Of a stretch of 64,000 bases of DNA, positions 1 through 9,864 are shown in pieces (within the stretch, counting starts at the first letter, position 1; every line of letters begins with the position of its first letter). The stretch comes from Sipunculus nudus (lineage: Eukaryota; Annelida; Sipuncula; Golfingiida; Sipunculidae): assembly GCA_026874595.1 (NCBI GenBank), contig CM049307.1, positions 27,130,362-27,194,361 of the forward strand, given 5' to 3'. Made by a program: the position numbers and the translations under genes. Under the pieces are notes generated by a model. It was not told where the DNA came from. It made no database searches and saw only the letters and a program-made list of their open reading frames with translations.

Positions 1-3000
1 GTTGATACCAAACTTGATGGGTTGTTTAGCGTATTTTAAAATTTATAACACTTTAAAATTGAAGAGAAATTAAAAAAAATGAATAATAGTCGTATCAGGC
101 TGCTCTAAAACGCTCACTTGTGCCACTCTGATTTTTATCCCATGGGACTACCAGTGCAAAGTACTTTCCGTTGATACCAAACTTGATGGGTTGTTAAGCG
201 TATTTAAATATATATAACACTTTAAAATCAACGCGAAATTTAAAAAAAAAATGAATAATAGTCGTATTTGACTGCTCTAAAACGCTCACTTGTGCCACTC
301 TGATTTTTATACCATGTGACTACCAGTGAAAAGTTCTTTCCGTTGATACCAAACTTGATGGGTTGTTTAGCGTATTTTAAAATTTATAACACTTTAAAAT
401 TGAAGAGAAATTTTAAAAAATGAATTATAGTCGTATCTGACTGCTCTAAAACGCTCACTTGTGCCACTCTAATTTTTATACCATGTGACTACCAGTGAAA
501 AGTACTTTCCGTTGATACCAAACTTGATGAGTTGTTAAGCGTATTTAAATATATATAACACTTTAAAATCAACGCGAAATTGAAAAAAAAAATTGAATAT
601 TATTCGTATCCACCTGCTCTAAAACGCTCACTTGTGCCACTCTGATTTATATACCATGGGACTACCAGTGCAAAGTACTTTCCGTTGATACCAAACTTGA
701 TGGGTTGTTAAGCGTATTTAAATATATATAACACTTTAAAATCCACGGGAAATAAAAAAAAATGAATTATAGTCGTATCAGTCTGCTCTAAAACGCTCAC
801 TTGTGCCACTCTAATTTTTATACCATTGGACTACCAGTGAAAAGTACTTTCCGTTGATACCAAACTTGATGGGTTGTTTAGCGTATTTTACAATATATTA
901 CACTTTAATATCCAAGAGAAATTAAAAAAATGAATATTAGTCGTATCTGACTGCTCTAAAACGCTCACTTGTGCCACTCTATTTTTTATACCATGTGACT
1001 ACCAGTGAAAAGTACTTTCCGTTGATACCAAACTTGATGAGTTGTTAAGCGTATTTAAATATACATAACAATTTAAAATCCACGGGAAATTAAAAAAAAT
1101 GAATAATAGTCGTATCAGGCTGCTCTAAAACGCTCACTTGTGCCACTCTGATTTTTATACAATGGGACTACCAGTGCAAAGTACTTTCCGTTGATACCAA
1201 ACTTGATGGGTTGTTAAGCGTATTTAAATATATATAACACTTTAAAATCCACGGGAAATAAAAAAAAATGAATTATAGTCGTATCAGTCTGCTCTAAAAC
1301 GCTCACTTGTGCCACTCTAATTTTTATACCATTGGACTACCAGTGAAAAGTACTTTCCGTTGATACCAAACTTGATGGGTTGTTTAGCGTATTTTACAAT
1401 ATATTACACTTTAATATCCAAGAGAAATTAAAAAAATGAATATTAGTCGTATCTGACTGCTCAAAAACGCTCACTTGTGCCACTCTATTTTTTATACCAT
1501 GTGACTACCAGTGAAAAGTACTTTCCGTTGATACCAAACTTGATGAGTTGTTAAGCGTATTTAAATATACATAACAATTTAAAATCCACGGGAAATTAAA
1601 AAAAATGAATAATAGTCGTATCAGGCTGCTCTAAAACGCTCACTTGTGCCACTCTGATTTTTATACAATGGGACTACCAGTGCATAGTACTTTCCGTTGA
1701 TACCAAACTTGATGGGTTGTTAAGCGTATTTAAATATATATAACACTTTAAAATCAACGCGAAATTAAAAAAAAATGAATAATAGTCGTATGAGGCTGCT
1801 CTAAAACGGTCACTTGTGCCACTCTAATTTTTATACCATGGGACTACCAGTGAAGAGTACGTTCCGTTGATACCAAACTTGATGGGTTGTTTAGCGTATT
1901 TAAAGATATATAACACTTTTAAATCCAAGAGAAATTAAAAAATGAATAATAGTCGTATTTGACTGCTCTAAAACGCTCACTTGTGCCACTCTGATTTTTA
2001 TACCATGGGACTACCAGTGCAAAGTACTTTCCGTTGATACCAAACTTGATGGGTTGTTAAGCGTATTTAAATATATATAACACTTTAAAATCAACGCGAA
2101 ATTAAAAAAAAATGAATAATAGTCGTATCTGACTGCTCTAAAACGCACACTTGTGCCACTCTAAAATTCATACCATGTGAATACCAGTAAAAAGTACTTT
2201 CCGTTGATACCAAACTTGATGGGTTGTTTAGCGTAATTAAAGATATATAACACTTTAAAATCCAAGAGAAATTGAAAAAAAAATTGAATAAAAGTCGTAC
2301 TTGACTGCTCTAAAACGCTCACTTGTGCCACTCTAAAATTCATACCATATGAATACCAGTAAAAAGTACTTTCCGTTGATACCAAACTTGATGGGTTGTT
2401 TAGCGTAATTAAAATTTTATATCACTTTAAAATTTACGCTAAATTAAAATAAAATTAAATAAAAGTCGTATTTGACTGCTCTAAAACGCTCACTTGTGCC
2501 ACTCTAAATTTCATACCATGTGACTACCAGTAAAAAGTACTTTCCGTTGATACCAAACTTGATGGGTTGTTTAGCGTAATTAAAATTTTATATCACTTTA
2601 AAATTCACGCTAAATTAAAATAAAATTTAATAAAAGTCGTATTTGACTTCTCTAAAACGCTCACTTGTGCCACTCTAAAATTCAAACCATATGAATAACA
2701 GTAAAAAATACTTTCCGTTGATACCAAACTTGATGGGTTGTTTAGCGTAATTAAAATTTTATAACACTTTAAAATTCACGCTAAATTAAAATAAAATTGA
2801 ATAATAGTCGTATTTGACTGCTCCAAAACGCTCACTTGTGCCACTCTAAAATTCATACCATGTGACCACCAGTAAAAAGTTCTTTCCGTTTATACCAAAC
2901 GTGATGGGTTGTTTAGCGTATTTAAAGATAAATAACACTTTAAAATTCACGCTAAATTTTAAAAAAAATGAATAATAGTCGTATTTGACTGCTCTAAAAC

Positions 3001-4644
3001 GCACACTTGTGCCACTCTAAAATTCATACCATGTGAATACCACTAAAAAGTCCTTTCCGTTGATACCAAACTTGATGGGTTGTTTAGCGTATTTAAAGAT
3101 GTATAATACTTTAAAATTCACGCTAAATTAAAAAATTTGAATAAAAGTCGTACTTGACTGCTCTAAAACGCTCACTTGTGCCACTCTAAAATTCATACCA
3201 TAAGACTACCAGTGAAAAGTTCTTTCCGTTGATACCAAACTTCATGGGTTGTTTAGCGTAATTAAAATTTTATATCACTTTAAAATTCACGCTAAATTAA
3301 AATAAAATTGAATAATAGTCGTATTTGACTGCTCTAAAACACTCACTTGTGCCACTCTAAAATTCATACCATGTGACTACCAGTAAAAAGTTCTTTCCGT
3401 TTATACCAAACTTGATGGGTTGTTTAGCGTATTTAAAGATTAATAGCACTTTAAAATTCACGCTAAATTTTAAAATAATGAATAATAGTCGTATCTGACT
3501 GCTCTAAAACGAAAACTTGTGCCACTCTAAAATTCATACCATGTGAATACCAGTAAAAAGTACTTTCCGTTGATACCAAACTTCATGGGTTGTTTAGCGT
3601 ACTTAAAATTTTATAACACTTTAAAATTCTCGCAAAATTAAAATAAAATTGAATAATAGTCGTATTTGACTGCTCTAAAACGGTCACTTGTGCCACTCTA
3701 TAAAATTCATACCATGTGACTACCAGTAAAAAGTTCTTTCCGTTTATACCAAATGTAATGGGTTGTTGAGCGTAATTAAAATTTTATATCACTTTAAAAT
3801 TCACGCTAAATTAAAATAAAATTGAATAATAGTCGTATTTGACTGCTCTAAAACACTCACTTGTGCCACTCTAAAATTCATACAATGTGACTACCTGTGA
3901 AAAGTACTTTCCGTTGATACCAAACTTGATGGGTTGTTTAGCGTATTTAAAGATGTATAATACTTTAAAATTCACGCTAAATTAAAAAAAAAAAAAAATA
4001 ATAGTCGTACTTGACTGCTCTAAAACGCTCACTTGTGCCACTCTAAAATTCATACCATGTGAATACCAGTAAAAAGTACTTTCCGTTGATACCAAACTTG
4101 ATGGGTTGTTTAGCGTAATTAAAGATATATAACACTTTAAAATCCAAGAGAAATTGAAAAAAAATTGAATAAAAGTCGTACTTGACTGCTCTAAAACGCT
4201 CACTTGTGCCACTCTAAAATTCATACCATATGAATACCAGTAAAAAGTACTTTCGTTGATACCAAACTTGATATTTTAATTTAGCGTAATTAAAATTTTA
4301 TATCACTTTAAAATTTACGCTAAATTAAAATAAAATTAAATAAAAGTCGTATTTGACTGCTCTAAAACGCTCACTTGTGCCACTCTAAATTTCATACCAT
4401 GTGACTACCAGTAAAAAGTACTTTCCGTTGATACCATACTTAATGGGTTGTTTAGCGTAATTGAAATTTTATAACACTTAAAAATTCACGCTAAATTAAA
4501 ATAAAATTGAATAAAAGTCGTATTTGACTTCTCTAAAACGCTCACTTGTGCCACTCAAGAATTCATAATATGTGACTACCTGTGAAAAGTACTTTCCGTT
4601 GATACCAAACTTGATGGGTTGTTTAGCGTATTTAAAATTTCATA
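1..4644 (-). repeat. Tandem satellite array, ~170-bp monomer (copy 1 right arm)
   Basis: Monomers start with GTTGATACCAAACTTGATGG at 1, 170, 342, 511, 683, 853, 1021, 1190, 1359 and onward, so the period is 168-172 bp. Each has a conserved block (GTTGATACC...GTTTAGCGTA), an AT-rich variable stretch with an A-run, and a second conserved block (AATAGTCGTAT...CTCTAAAACGCTCACTTGTG...TACCAGTGAAAAGTACTTTCC). A trimer of 507 bp repeats at 683 and 1190. Monomers from about 2300 on, nearest the terminal repeat, are of the 'TTCACGCTAAATT' subtype, while 1-2200 are mostly 'TCAACGCGAAATT' or 'CCACGGGAAAT' subtypes. Short ORFs here are by-products of the repeat and not genes. The strand given is that of the monomer as read in 20361-28188, taken as forward. 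Confidence 0.95.
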
Positions 4645-4928
4645 ACATTTTTTATATCAAGCAGATTTAAAAATAAGAATAATAGTCGCATTATTAGTTT
4701 TATTAATAGTGAAATTTGTCTATTAGAAAGCGTGTATTGGCACCGTTTGATATACATGATCTTGACGAAGCCTTGAGGGCAGCGATGATCAGCGAAATAC
4801 ACTGCAAAGCGGTGAACAGAAGGCTGGTCAGGGAAATATGTTTCCGGCTAAAAGCGGAGGAAGAGCAGGCATTCACGGAGCATTTTCACGAAAAATGGAC
4901 CTCGGACGTCCGTCGAACTTCACAGTCG
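4645..4928 (+). repeat. Terminal repeat of foldback element copy 1
   Basis: A unique segment of about 284 bp shared by the three visible element ends: here, 40713-40996 in the same orientation, and 20076-20360 inverted. It is much richer in GC than the satellite from about 4715 on and ends in CACAGTCG. It holds a frame open from 4716 (a TTG; the first ATG is at 4785) that runs in frame into the H1 sequence. In the left repeat of copy 2 the same frame carries a stop, so coding function is doubtful. Confidence 0.85.
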
Positions 4929-5363
4929 TCCTCCCTGGCTGCCATCAAGAAATACATCACCGCCAACTTCAAGGCTGACGCCGCCAAGCTGGCTCCATTC
5001 ATCCGCCGCTTCTTGAAGAAAGCTGTTGCTGACGGTAAGCTGGTGCAGGTGAAAGGCACTGGTGCTGCAGGCTCCTTCCGCTTGAGTCAGACTGCCAAGG
5101 CCGAGAAGCCCAAGGAGGCCAAGAAGCCAGGTCGCCCTAAGACTGTCGAGAGACCCGCTGTCATGAAAGCCAAGAAACCGACCGCCGCCAAGAAGTCGCC
5201 CAAGAAACCCGCGGCCATGAAACCAACCGAAAAGAAGAAGACAAAGTCCGACCCCAAGAAGGCAGCCAAGTCCAAGAAATCGACAGCCAAGAAACCCGCG
5301 GCTAAGAAACCACCAGCCAAAAAAGCCAAGAAACCGGCAGCAAAGAAACTTGTCAAGAAGTAA
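4929..5363 (+). pseudogene. Linker histone H1, 5'-truncated by element insertion (H1-A)
   Basis: This is the 3' part of an H1 gene, starting at the serine pair of the globular domain (codon about 42 in the intact paralogs: [14 protein letters not shown]). It keeps the rest of the winged helix with the GTGAAGSF loop and the lysine/alanine/proline tail with a KSPKK motif, and ends at TAA 5361-5363. The promoter, the N-terminal tail and helix 1 are missing because foldback element copy 1 abuts at 4928. The frame continues upstream without a stop into the element (to 4716), which would give an element-H1 fusion of up to 215 codons, or 193 from the ATG at 4785. With half of the globular domain gone it is unlikely to bind nucleosomes as H1 does. 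Its 3' flank is closest to that of H1-G. Confidence 0.85.
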
Positions 5364-5393
5364 AGCGAACTTAGTGCCTCTGCTATTCCCAAA

Positions 5394-5409
5394 GGCTCTT
5401 TTCAGAGCC
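5394..5409 (+). terminator. Histone 3' stem-loop of H1-A
   Basis: GGCTCTTTTCAGAGCC is the canonical 6-bp stem and 4-nt loop bound by SLBP in replication-dependent histone mRNAs, 31 bases after the stop codon. It survives although the gene is truncated. A purine-rich histone downstream element is not evident. An AATAAA-like sequence follows about 90 bases later. Confidence 0.9.
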
Positions 5410-6760
5410 AACCACTTCATTCTGATCTAATCTCTTCTTCACTCTTCTTGTGCATTATTTTCATTTCTTGCAGCGCTTTCGTCACAAAATTAATGAAAAT
5501 AAAAACCCAGGGATTATAAAAAGGTCTCAGGCCAAAAAAAGGTATTATTCTCAGGCACCGCCCGCGTCCAATTTAACCCCATCCCCCTCATAAAAATATT
5601 TATTTTGATTTTCATATTTCATGAAGATAAAATAATACAATGTTGGTAAGACTTCCTTTGTTATGTCGTACTTTTTATCTGTGGAGCAAACAAATCTGAT
5701 TTTATCAGGCCTTTTGCTGGCCATATGACATTTTTATCGAAACATACAAAAAAAAAAAGGAAAAAATTGCTACCCGCACCTGATTTCTGAAAAAGTGCCT
5801 GATAACCAACCCTTTTCTTTGATCTTTCTACATTTTATTCATATGTAAACGCATCCCATCACATCACCCTTCAGCCAGTCAATCAAGTCGGGACACTTGT
5901 CTCTGCTCTCGGTCAAGTCCTCCAGTCATATTACATTGAACGCAGTTAGCTCACGTCAACTTTCACTGCTTCCCGCTAGATGTCGCCACCAGGGAACGTC
6001 AGGAGTGCGACATCACATCGCAATAACTTTTGGAATAACTATTCACAGAAAGTCCATGTAAATAATAATTGTTGACAAATTTATAAAATAAAGTCTTGTC
6101 AAAAATGTTTGAATTTTATCTAAAACACATATACGCACATAACATTAATTACACTTGCTAAACACGTTCAGGGAGAATTTATTATACTCACAGCCCGGTA
6201 AGCCTTATCATCTTTCTTCCTGCACCATGTTTTTCTGATGAGGTCGGCAATACTTGTTTGCTTTTTTTAAAACTAAAATGTTAGTATGTTATATATTCAC
6301 ATTGCAAGGAAATGCCGTGAAATATTCATTATGTAAACTGCCCATACCGGTACCAGCGTCAGTCGCGCACACTTCTCTGATAACATCGCTGAACCCGGGC
6401 GCACAAGCAAACAGGGAGGGTCTGTGTTTCCCTCCAGTCTTTGTGTTTATTTCTCTATAAGCTGTAACAATCAATTTAAACAAGTTGTGTATTATATAAA
6501 ACCCCATATTGTTGTTTATCGGTAAAAAATAATTTTGTCGTGACAGAAACGAAATAAAATGTGATTTTGGAGAAAAATCTGTGCCTATACATGTAAATTG
6601 AACAAGAAGTTTCAATGAGATGGTAGAAAATAATCGGAACTATTCGATTTGTGTTGGTAATTTGCAAATGGAGGCCCAGGTAAATATATTAAAGTTTATT
6701 GGTGCGAAGTTTGGCTGCGAAATTTACCCGGACGACAGTTTTATTAAAAAAGAAAAACTG
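5410..6760. other. H1 spacer between H1-A and H1-B (short class)
   Basis: Non-coding spacer with no gene. It belongs to the short class shared with the D/E spacer: it lacks the roughly 320-bp block found in the long-class spacers and instead holds about 100 bp (6125-6230) that those lack. It contains the conserved inverted repeat GATGTCGC/GCGACATC (5979-5986 and 6007-6014). Small frames such as 6254-6460 recur in every spacer and look like chance. Confidence 0.8.
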
Positions 6761-6763
6761 ACA

Positions 6764-6859
6764 GGAAGCACAGGTTTGAGTTGAGACAGGTGACATAGCC
6801 GAGCACTTGTTGATTTCAGCTGGTTTGTTTCGTTCAGGTTCTCACGCGTGTTTTATATA
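6764..6859 (+). promoter_or_regulatory. H1-B promoter: H1-box-like motif and TATA box
   Basis: GGAAGCACAGG at 6764-6774 resembles the H1 box (AAACACA) of metazoan H1 promoters, and paralogs F and E have the exact AAACACA at the same place. TATATA at 6854-6859 lies 77 bases before the ATG. The H1-box to TATA spacing is close to that of known H1 promoters. Confidence 0.65.
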
Positions 6860-6936
6860 CCCGGCATCTGGCCCCTGATTGACATGAGTTGATAACTCTC
6901 CGAGGTTGCAACACGATTAATTAACGGTAAAGCAAA

Positions 6937-7485
6937 ATGTCTGACGCCACTGCTCCCGTCAAGGCTAAGAAGCCAGCCAAAACGAGGGCTACGCCAAGCC
7001 ATCCACAAGTAGCCAGCATGGTAGTGGCTGCCGTCAAGTCTCTGAAGGAGCGGCAAGGCTCCTCCCTGGCTGCCATCAAGAAATACATCACCGCCAACTT
7101 CAAGGCTGACGCCGCCAAGCTGGCTCCATTCATCCGCCGCTTCTTGAAGAAAGCTGTTGCTGACGGTAAGCTGGTGCAGGTGAAAGGCACTGGTGCTGCA
7201 GGCTCCTTCCGCTTGAGTCAGACTGCCAAGGCCGAGAAGCCCAAGGAGGACAAGAAGCCAGGTCGCCCTAAAACTGTCGAGAAACCGGCTACCAAGAAAG
7301 CCAAGAAAACGACCGCCGCCGAGAAGTCGCCCAAGAAACCCGCGGCCAGGAAACCAGCCGAGAAGAAGAAGACAAAGTCCGACCCAAAGAAGGCAACCAA
7401 GTCCAAGAAATCGACAGCCAAGAAACCCGCGGCTAAGAAACCACCAGCCAAGAAACCGGCAGCAAAGAAACTTGTCAAGAAGTAA
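6937..7485 (+). CDS. Linker histone H1 (H1-B), intact
   Basis: Intronless gene for a 182-residue H1, which binds linker DNA at the nucleosome dyad and compacts chromatin. A short basic N-terminal tail (1-20) is followed by the winged-helix globular domain (about 21-95: [23 protein letters not shown], then [20 protein letters not shown], then the GTGAAGSF wing at 84-91). The C-terminal tail (96-182) is rich in Lys, Ala and Pro, with a KSPKK phosphorylation-type motif and repeated AAKKP units. The start follows the TATA box by 77 bases in an AAAATG context shared by all paralogs. The histone stem-loop lies 31 bases after the stop. The sequence is identical to H1-C. Length and layout are normal for animal H1. 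Confidence 0.97.
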   Translation: MSDATAPVKAKKPAKTRATPSHPQVASMVVAAVKSLKERQGSSLAAIKKYITANFKADAAKLAPFIRRFLKKAVADGKLVQVKGTGAAGSFRLSQTAKAEKPKEDKKPGRPKTVEKPATKKAKKTTAAEKSPKKPAARKPAEKKKTKSDPKKATKSKKSTAKKPAAKKPPAKKPAAKKLVKK

Positions 7486-7515
7486 AGCGGTCTTAGTGCC
7501 TCTGCCATTCCCAAA

Positions 7516-7531
7516 GGCTCTTTTCAGAGCC
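7516..7531 (+). terminator. Histone 3' stem-loop of H1-B
   Basis: GGCTCTTTTCAGAGCC, perfect 6-bp stem, 31 bases after the TAA. It marks the 3' end of replication-dependent histone mRNA. AAAATAAAA occurs about 90 bases further on, so a polyadenylated form is also possible. Confidence 0.93.
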
Positions 7532-9096
7532 AACCTCTTCATTCAGATCTAAGCTCTTCTTCACTCTTCTTGTGCATTATTTTCGTTTCTTGCAGCGCTT
7601 TCGTCACAAAATCAATGAAAATAAAAACCCAGGGATTATAAAAAGGTCTCAGGCCAAAAAAAGATATTGTTCTCAGGCACCGCCCGCGTCCAATTTAACC
7701 CCATCCCACTCGTAAAAATATTTATTTTGATTTTCATATTTCAAGAAGATAAAATAATACAATGTTGGTAAGACTTCCTTTGTTATGTCGTACTTTTATC
7801 TGTGAAGCAAACAAATCTGATTTTATTAGGCTTTTTACTGGTCATATGACATTTTTATCGAAACATACAAAAAAGAAAGAAATTATGCTACCCGTACCTG
7901 ATTTCTAAAAAAGTGCCTGATAACCAATCTTTCTACATTTTATTCATATGTAAACGCATCCCATCACTTCACACTTAAGCCAGTCAGTCAAGTCGGGACA
8001 CTTATCTCTGATCACGGCCCAGTCCTCCAGTCATATTACATTGAACGCAGTTAGCTCACCTCAACTTTCACTGCTTCCCGCTAGATGTCGCCACCAGGGA
8101 ACGTCATGAGTGCGACATCACATGGGACTCATACGCCTGCCCTACAAGATTTCTTTAAAGGAATTCAGGAAGCCAGTGCAAAACAATATTTTTTTTATTT
8201 CATCTAATTTCGACAAGAGTAATGTAATTTCTGGTTCCTAACGTCTACTTCATCCTTGACCAAAAGATTTCCGCCATGTCTTTGATTTCTACCAGCTTAA
8301 CAAACCACCTGATGCACAAGGTAAACTGGGATTTCAACCCCCCTAAAAAAACAAAATTGAACACACACAGACGCACATACGCGCATAAATGAGCGAGCGC
8401 AAAAAGAGAAAATCATTTTAACTGTTAACCATTCACAGGATTAAAACAAGATTCAAATTTATTTTGGAATAACCATTGACAGAACGTCCATGTAAATAAT
8501 AATTGTTGACAAATTTTTAAAATAAAGTCTTGTCAAAAATGTTTGTATTTTATCTAAAACATGTTTTTCTGATGAGGTCGGCAATACTTGTTTGCTTTTT
8601 TAAAACTAAAATGTTAGTATGTTATATATTCACATTGCAAGGAAATGCCGTGAAATATTCATTATGTAAACTGTCCATACCGGTACCAGCGTCAGTCGCG
8701 CACACTTCTCTGATAACATCGCTGAACCCGGGCGCACAAGCAAACAGGGAGGGTCTGTGTTTCCCTCCAGTATTTGTGTTTATTTCTCTATAAGCTGTAA
8801 CAATCAATTTAAACAAGTTGTGTATTATATAAAACCCCATATTGTTGTTTATCGGTAAAAAATAATTTTGTCGTGACAGAAACGAAATAAAATGTGATTT
8901 TGGAGAAAAATCTGTGCCTATACATGTAAATTGAACAAGAAGTTTCAATGAGATGGTAGAAAATAATCGGAACTATTCGATTTGTGTTGGTAATTTGCAA
9001 ATGGAGGCCCAGGTAAATATATTAAAGTTTATTGGTGCGAAGTTTGGCTGCGAAATTTACCCGGACGACAGTTTTATTAAAAAAGAAAAACTGACA
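7532..9096. other. H1 spacer between H1-B and H1-C (long class)
   Basis: Non-coding. It includes the conserved inverted repeat at 8084-8091 and 8112-8119, and the block at about 8124-8460 that the short spacers lack. No gene is visible. It is part of the 2333-bp unit duplicated in tandem with the next one. Confidence 0.8.
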
Positions 9097-9192
9097 GGAA
9101 GCACAGGTTTGAGTTGAGACAGGTGACATAGCCGAGCACTTGTTGATTTCAGCTGGTTTGTTTCGTTCAGGTTCTCACGCGTGTTTTATATA
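9097..9192 (+). promoter_or_regulatory. H1-C promoter: H1-box-like motif and TATA box
   Basis: Same arrangement as H1-B: GGAAGCACAGG at 9097-9107 and TATATA at 9187-9192, 77 bases before the ATG. Confidence 0.65.
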
Positions 9193-9269
9193 CCCGGCAT
9201 CTGGCCCCTGATTGACATGAGTTGATAACTCTCCGAGGTTGCAACACGATTAATTAACGGTAAAGCAAA

Positions 9270-9818
9270 ATGTCTGACGCCACTGCTCCCGTCAAGGCTA
9301 AGAAGCCAGCCAAAACGAGGGCTACGCCAAGCCATCCACAAGTAGCCAGCATGGTAGTGGCTGCCGTCAAGTCTCTGAAGGAGCGGCAAGGCTCCTCCCT
9401 GGCTGCCATCAAGAAATACATCACCGCCAACTTCAAGGCTGACGCCGCCAAGCTGGCTCCATTCATCCGCCGCTTCTTGAAGAAAGCTGTTGCTGACGGT
9501 AAGCTGGTGCAGGTGAAAGGCACTGGTGCTGCAGGCTCCTTCCGCTTGAGTCAGACTGCCAAGGCCGAGAAGCCCAAGGAGGACAAGAAGCCAGGTCGCC
9601 CTAAAACTGTCGAGAAACCGGCTACCAAGAAAGCCAAGAAAACGACCGCCGCCGAGAAGTCGCCCAAGAAACCCGCGGCCAGGAAACCAGCCGAGAAGAA
9701 GAAGACAAAGTCCGACCCAAAGAAGGCAACCAAGTCCAAGAAATCGACAGCCAAGAAACCCGCGGCTAAGAAACCACCAGCCAAGAAACCGGCAGCAAAG
9801 AAACTTGTCAAGAAGTAA
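9270..9818 (+). CDS. Linker histone H1 (H1-C), intact
   Basis: 182-residue H1 whose protein is identical to H1-B, with the same globular domain (21-95), lysine-rich tail, promoter and stem-loop. It is the second member of the 2333-bp tandem duplication. Both copies are intact, so the duplication doubles the dose of this variant. Compared with H1-D it has Q at position 40, TAAEKSPKK in place of TAAKKSPKK, and lacks a three-residue KAK repeat near the C-terminus (AKKPAAKKL against [12 protein letters not shown]). Confidence 0.97.
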   Translation: MSDATAPVKAKKPAKTRATPSHPQVASMVVAAVKSLKERQGSSLAAIKKYITANFKADAAKLAPFIRRFLKKAVADGKLVQVKGTGAAGSFRLSQTAKAEKPKEDKKPGRPKTVEKPATKKAKKTTAAEKSPKKPAARKPAEKKKTKSDPKKATKSKKSTAKKPAAKKPPAKKPAAKKLVKK

Positions 9819-9848
9819 AGCGGTCTTAGTGCCTCTGCCATTCCCAAA

Positions 9849-9864
9849 GGCTCTTTTCAGAGCC
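9849..9864 (+). terminator. Histone 3' stem-loop of H1-C
   Basis: GGCTCTTTTCAGAGCC with a perfect stem, 31 bases after the stop codon, as in H1-B. Confidence 0.93.

Larger units (their letters stand above)
1..4928 (+). mobile_element. Right end of a satellite-bearing foldback element (copy 1)
   Basis: This is the right arm and right terminal repeat of an element whose left part lies before the window. About 27 tandem monomers (1-4644) lead into a unique GC-richer terminal segment (4645-4928). The segment ends in CACAGTCG, directly followed by H1 coding sequence. The terminal segment and its nearest monomers match the right end of the complete element at 20076-40996 almost base for base; I count only a handful of differences over about 280 bp. 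No transposase is visible. The assignment rests on comparison with copy 2, which has both ends and a target-site duplication. The left end and its flanking H1 sequence cannot be seen here. Confidence 0.8.

Noticed and set aside
4920-5420. Long antisense frames rich in GFLA/RGFLG opposite each H1 gene
   Set aside because: They mirror the AAG/AAA and GCC codons of the lysine/alanine-rich H1 tail and have no independent support.
6254-6615. Frames of 60-126 codons repeated in every H1 spacer
   Set aside because: Their ends shift between units with single base changes and the strand-opposed frames overlap. Conservation reflects unit duplication.
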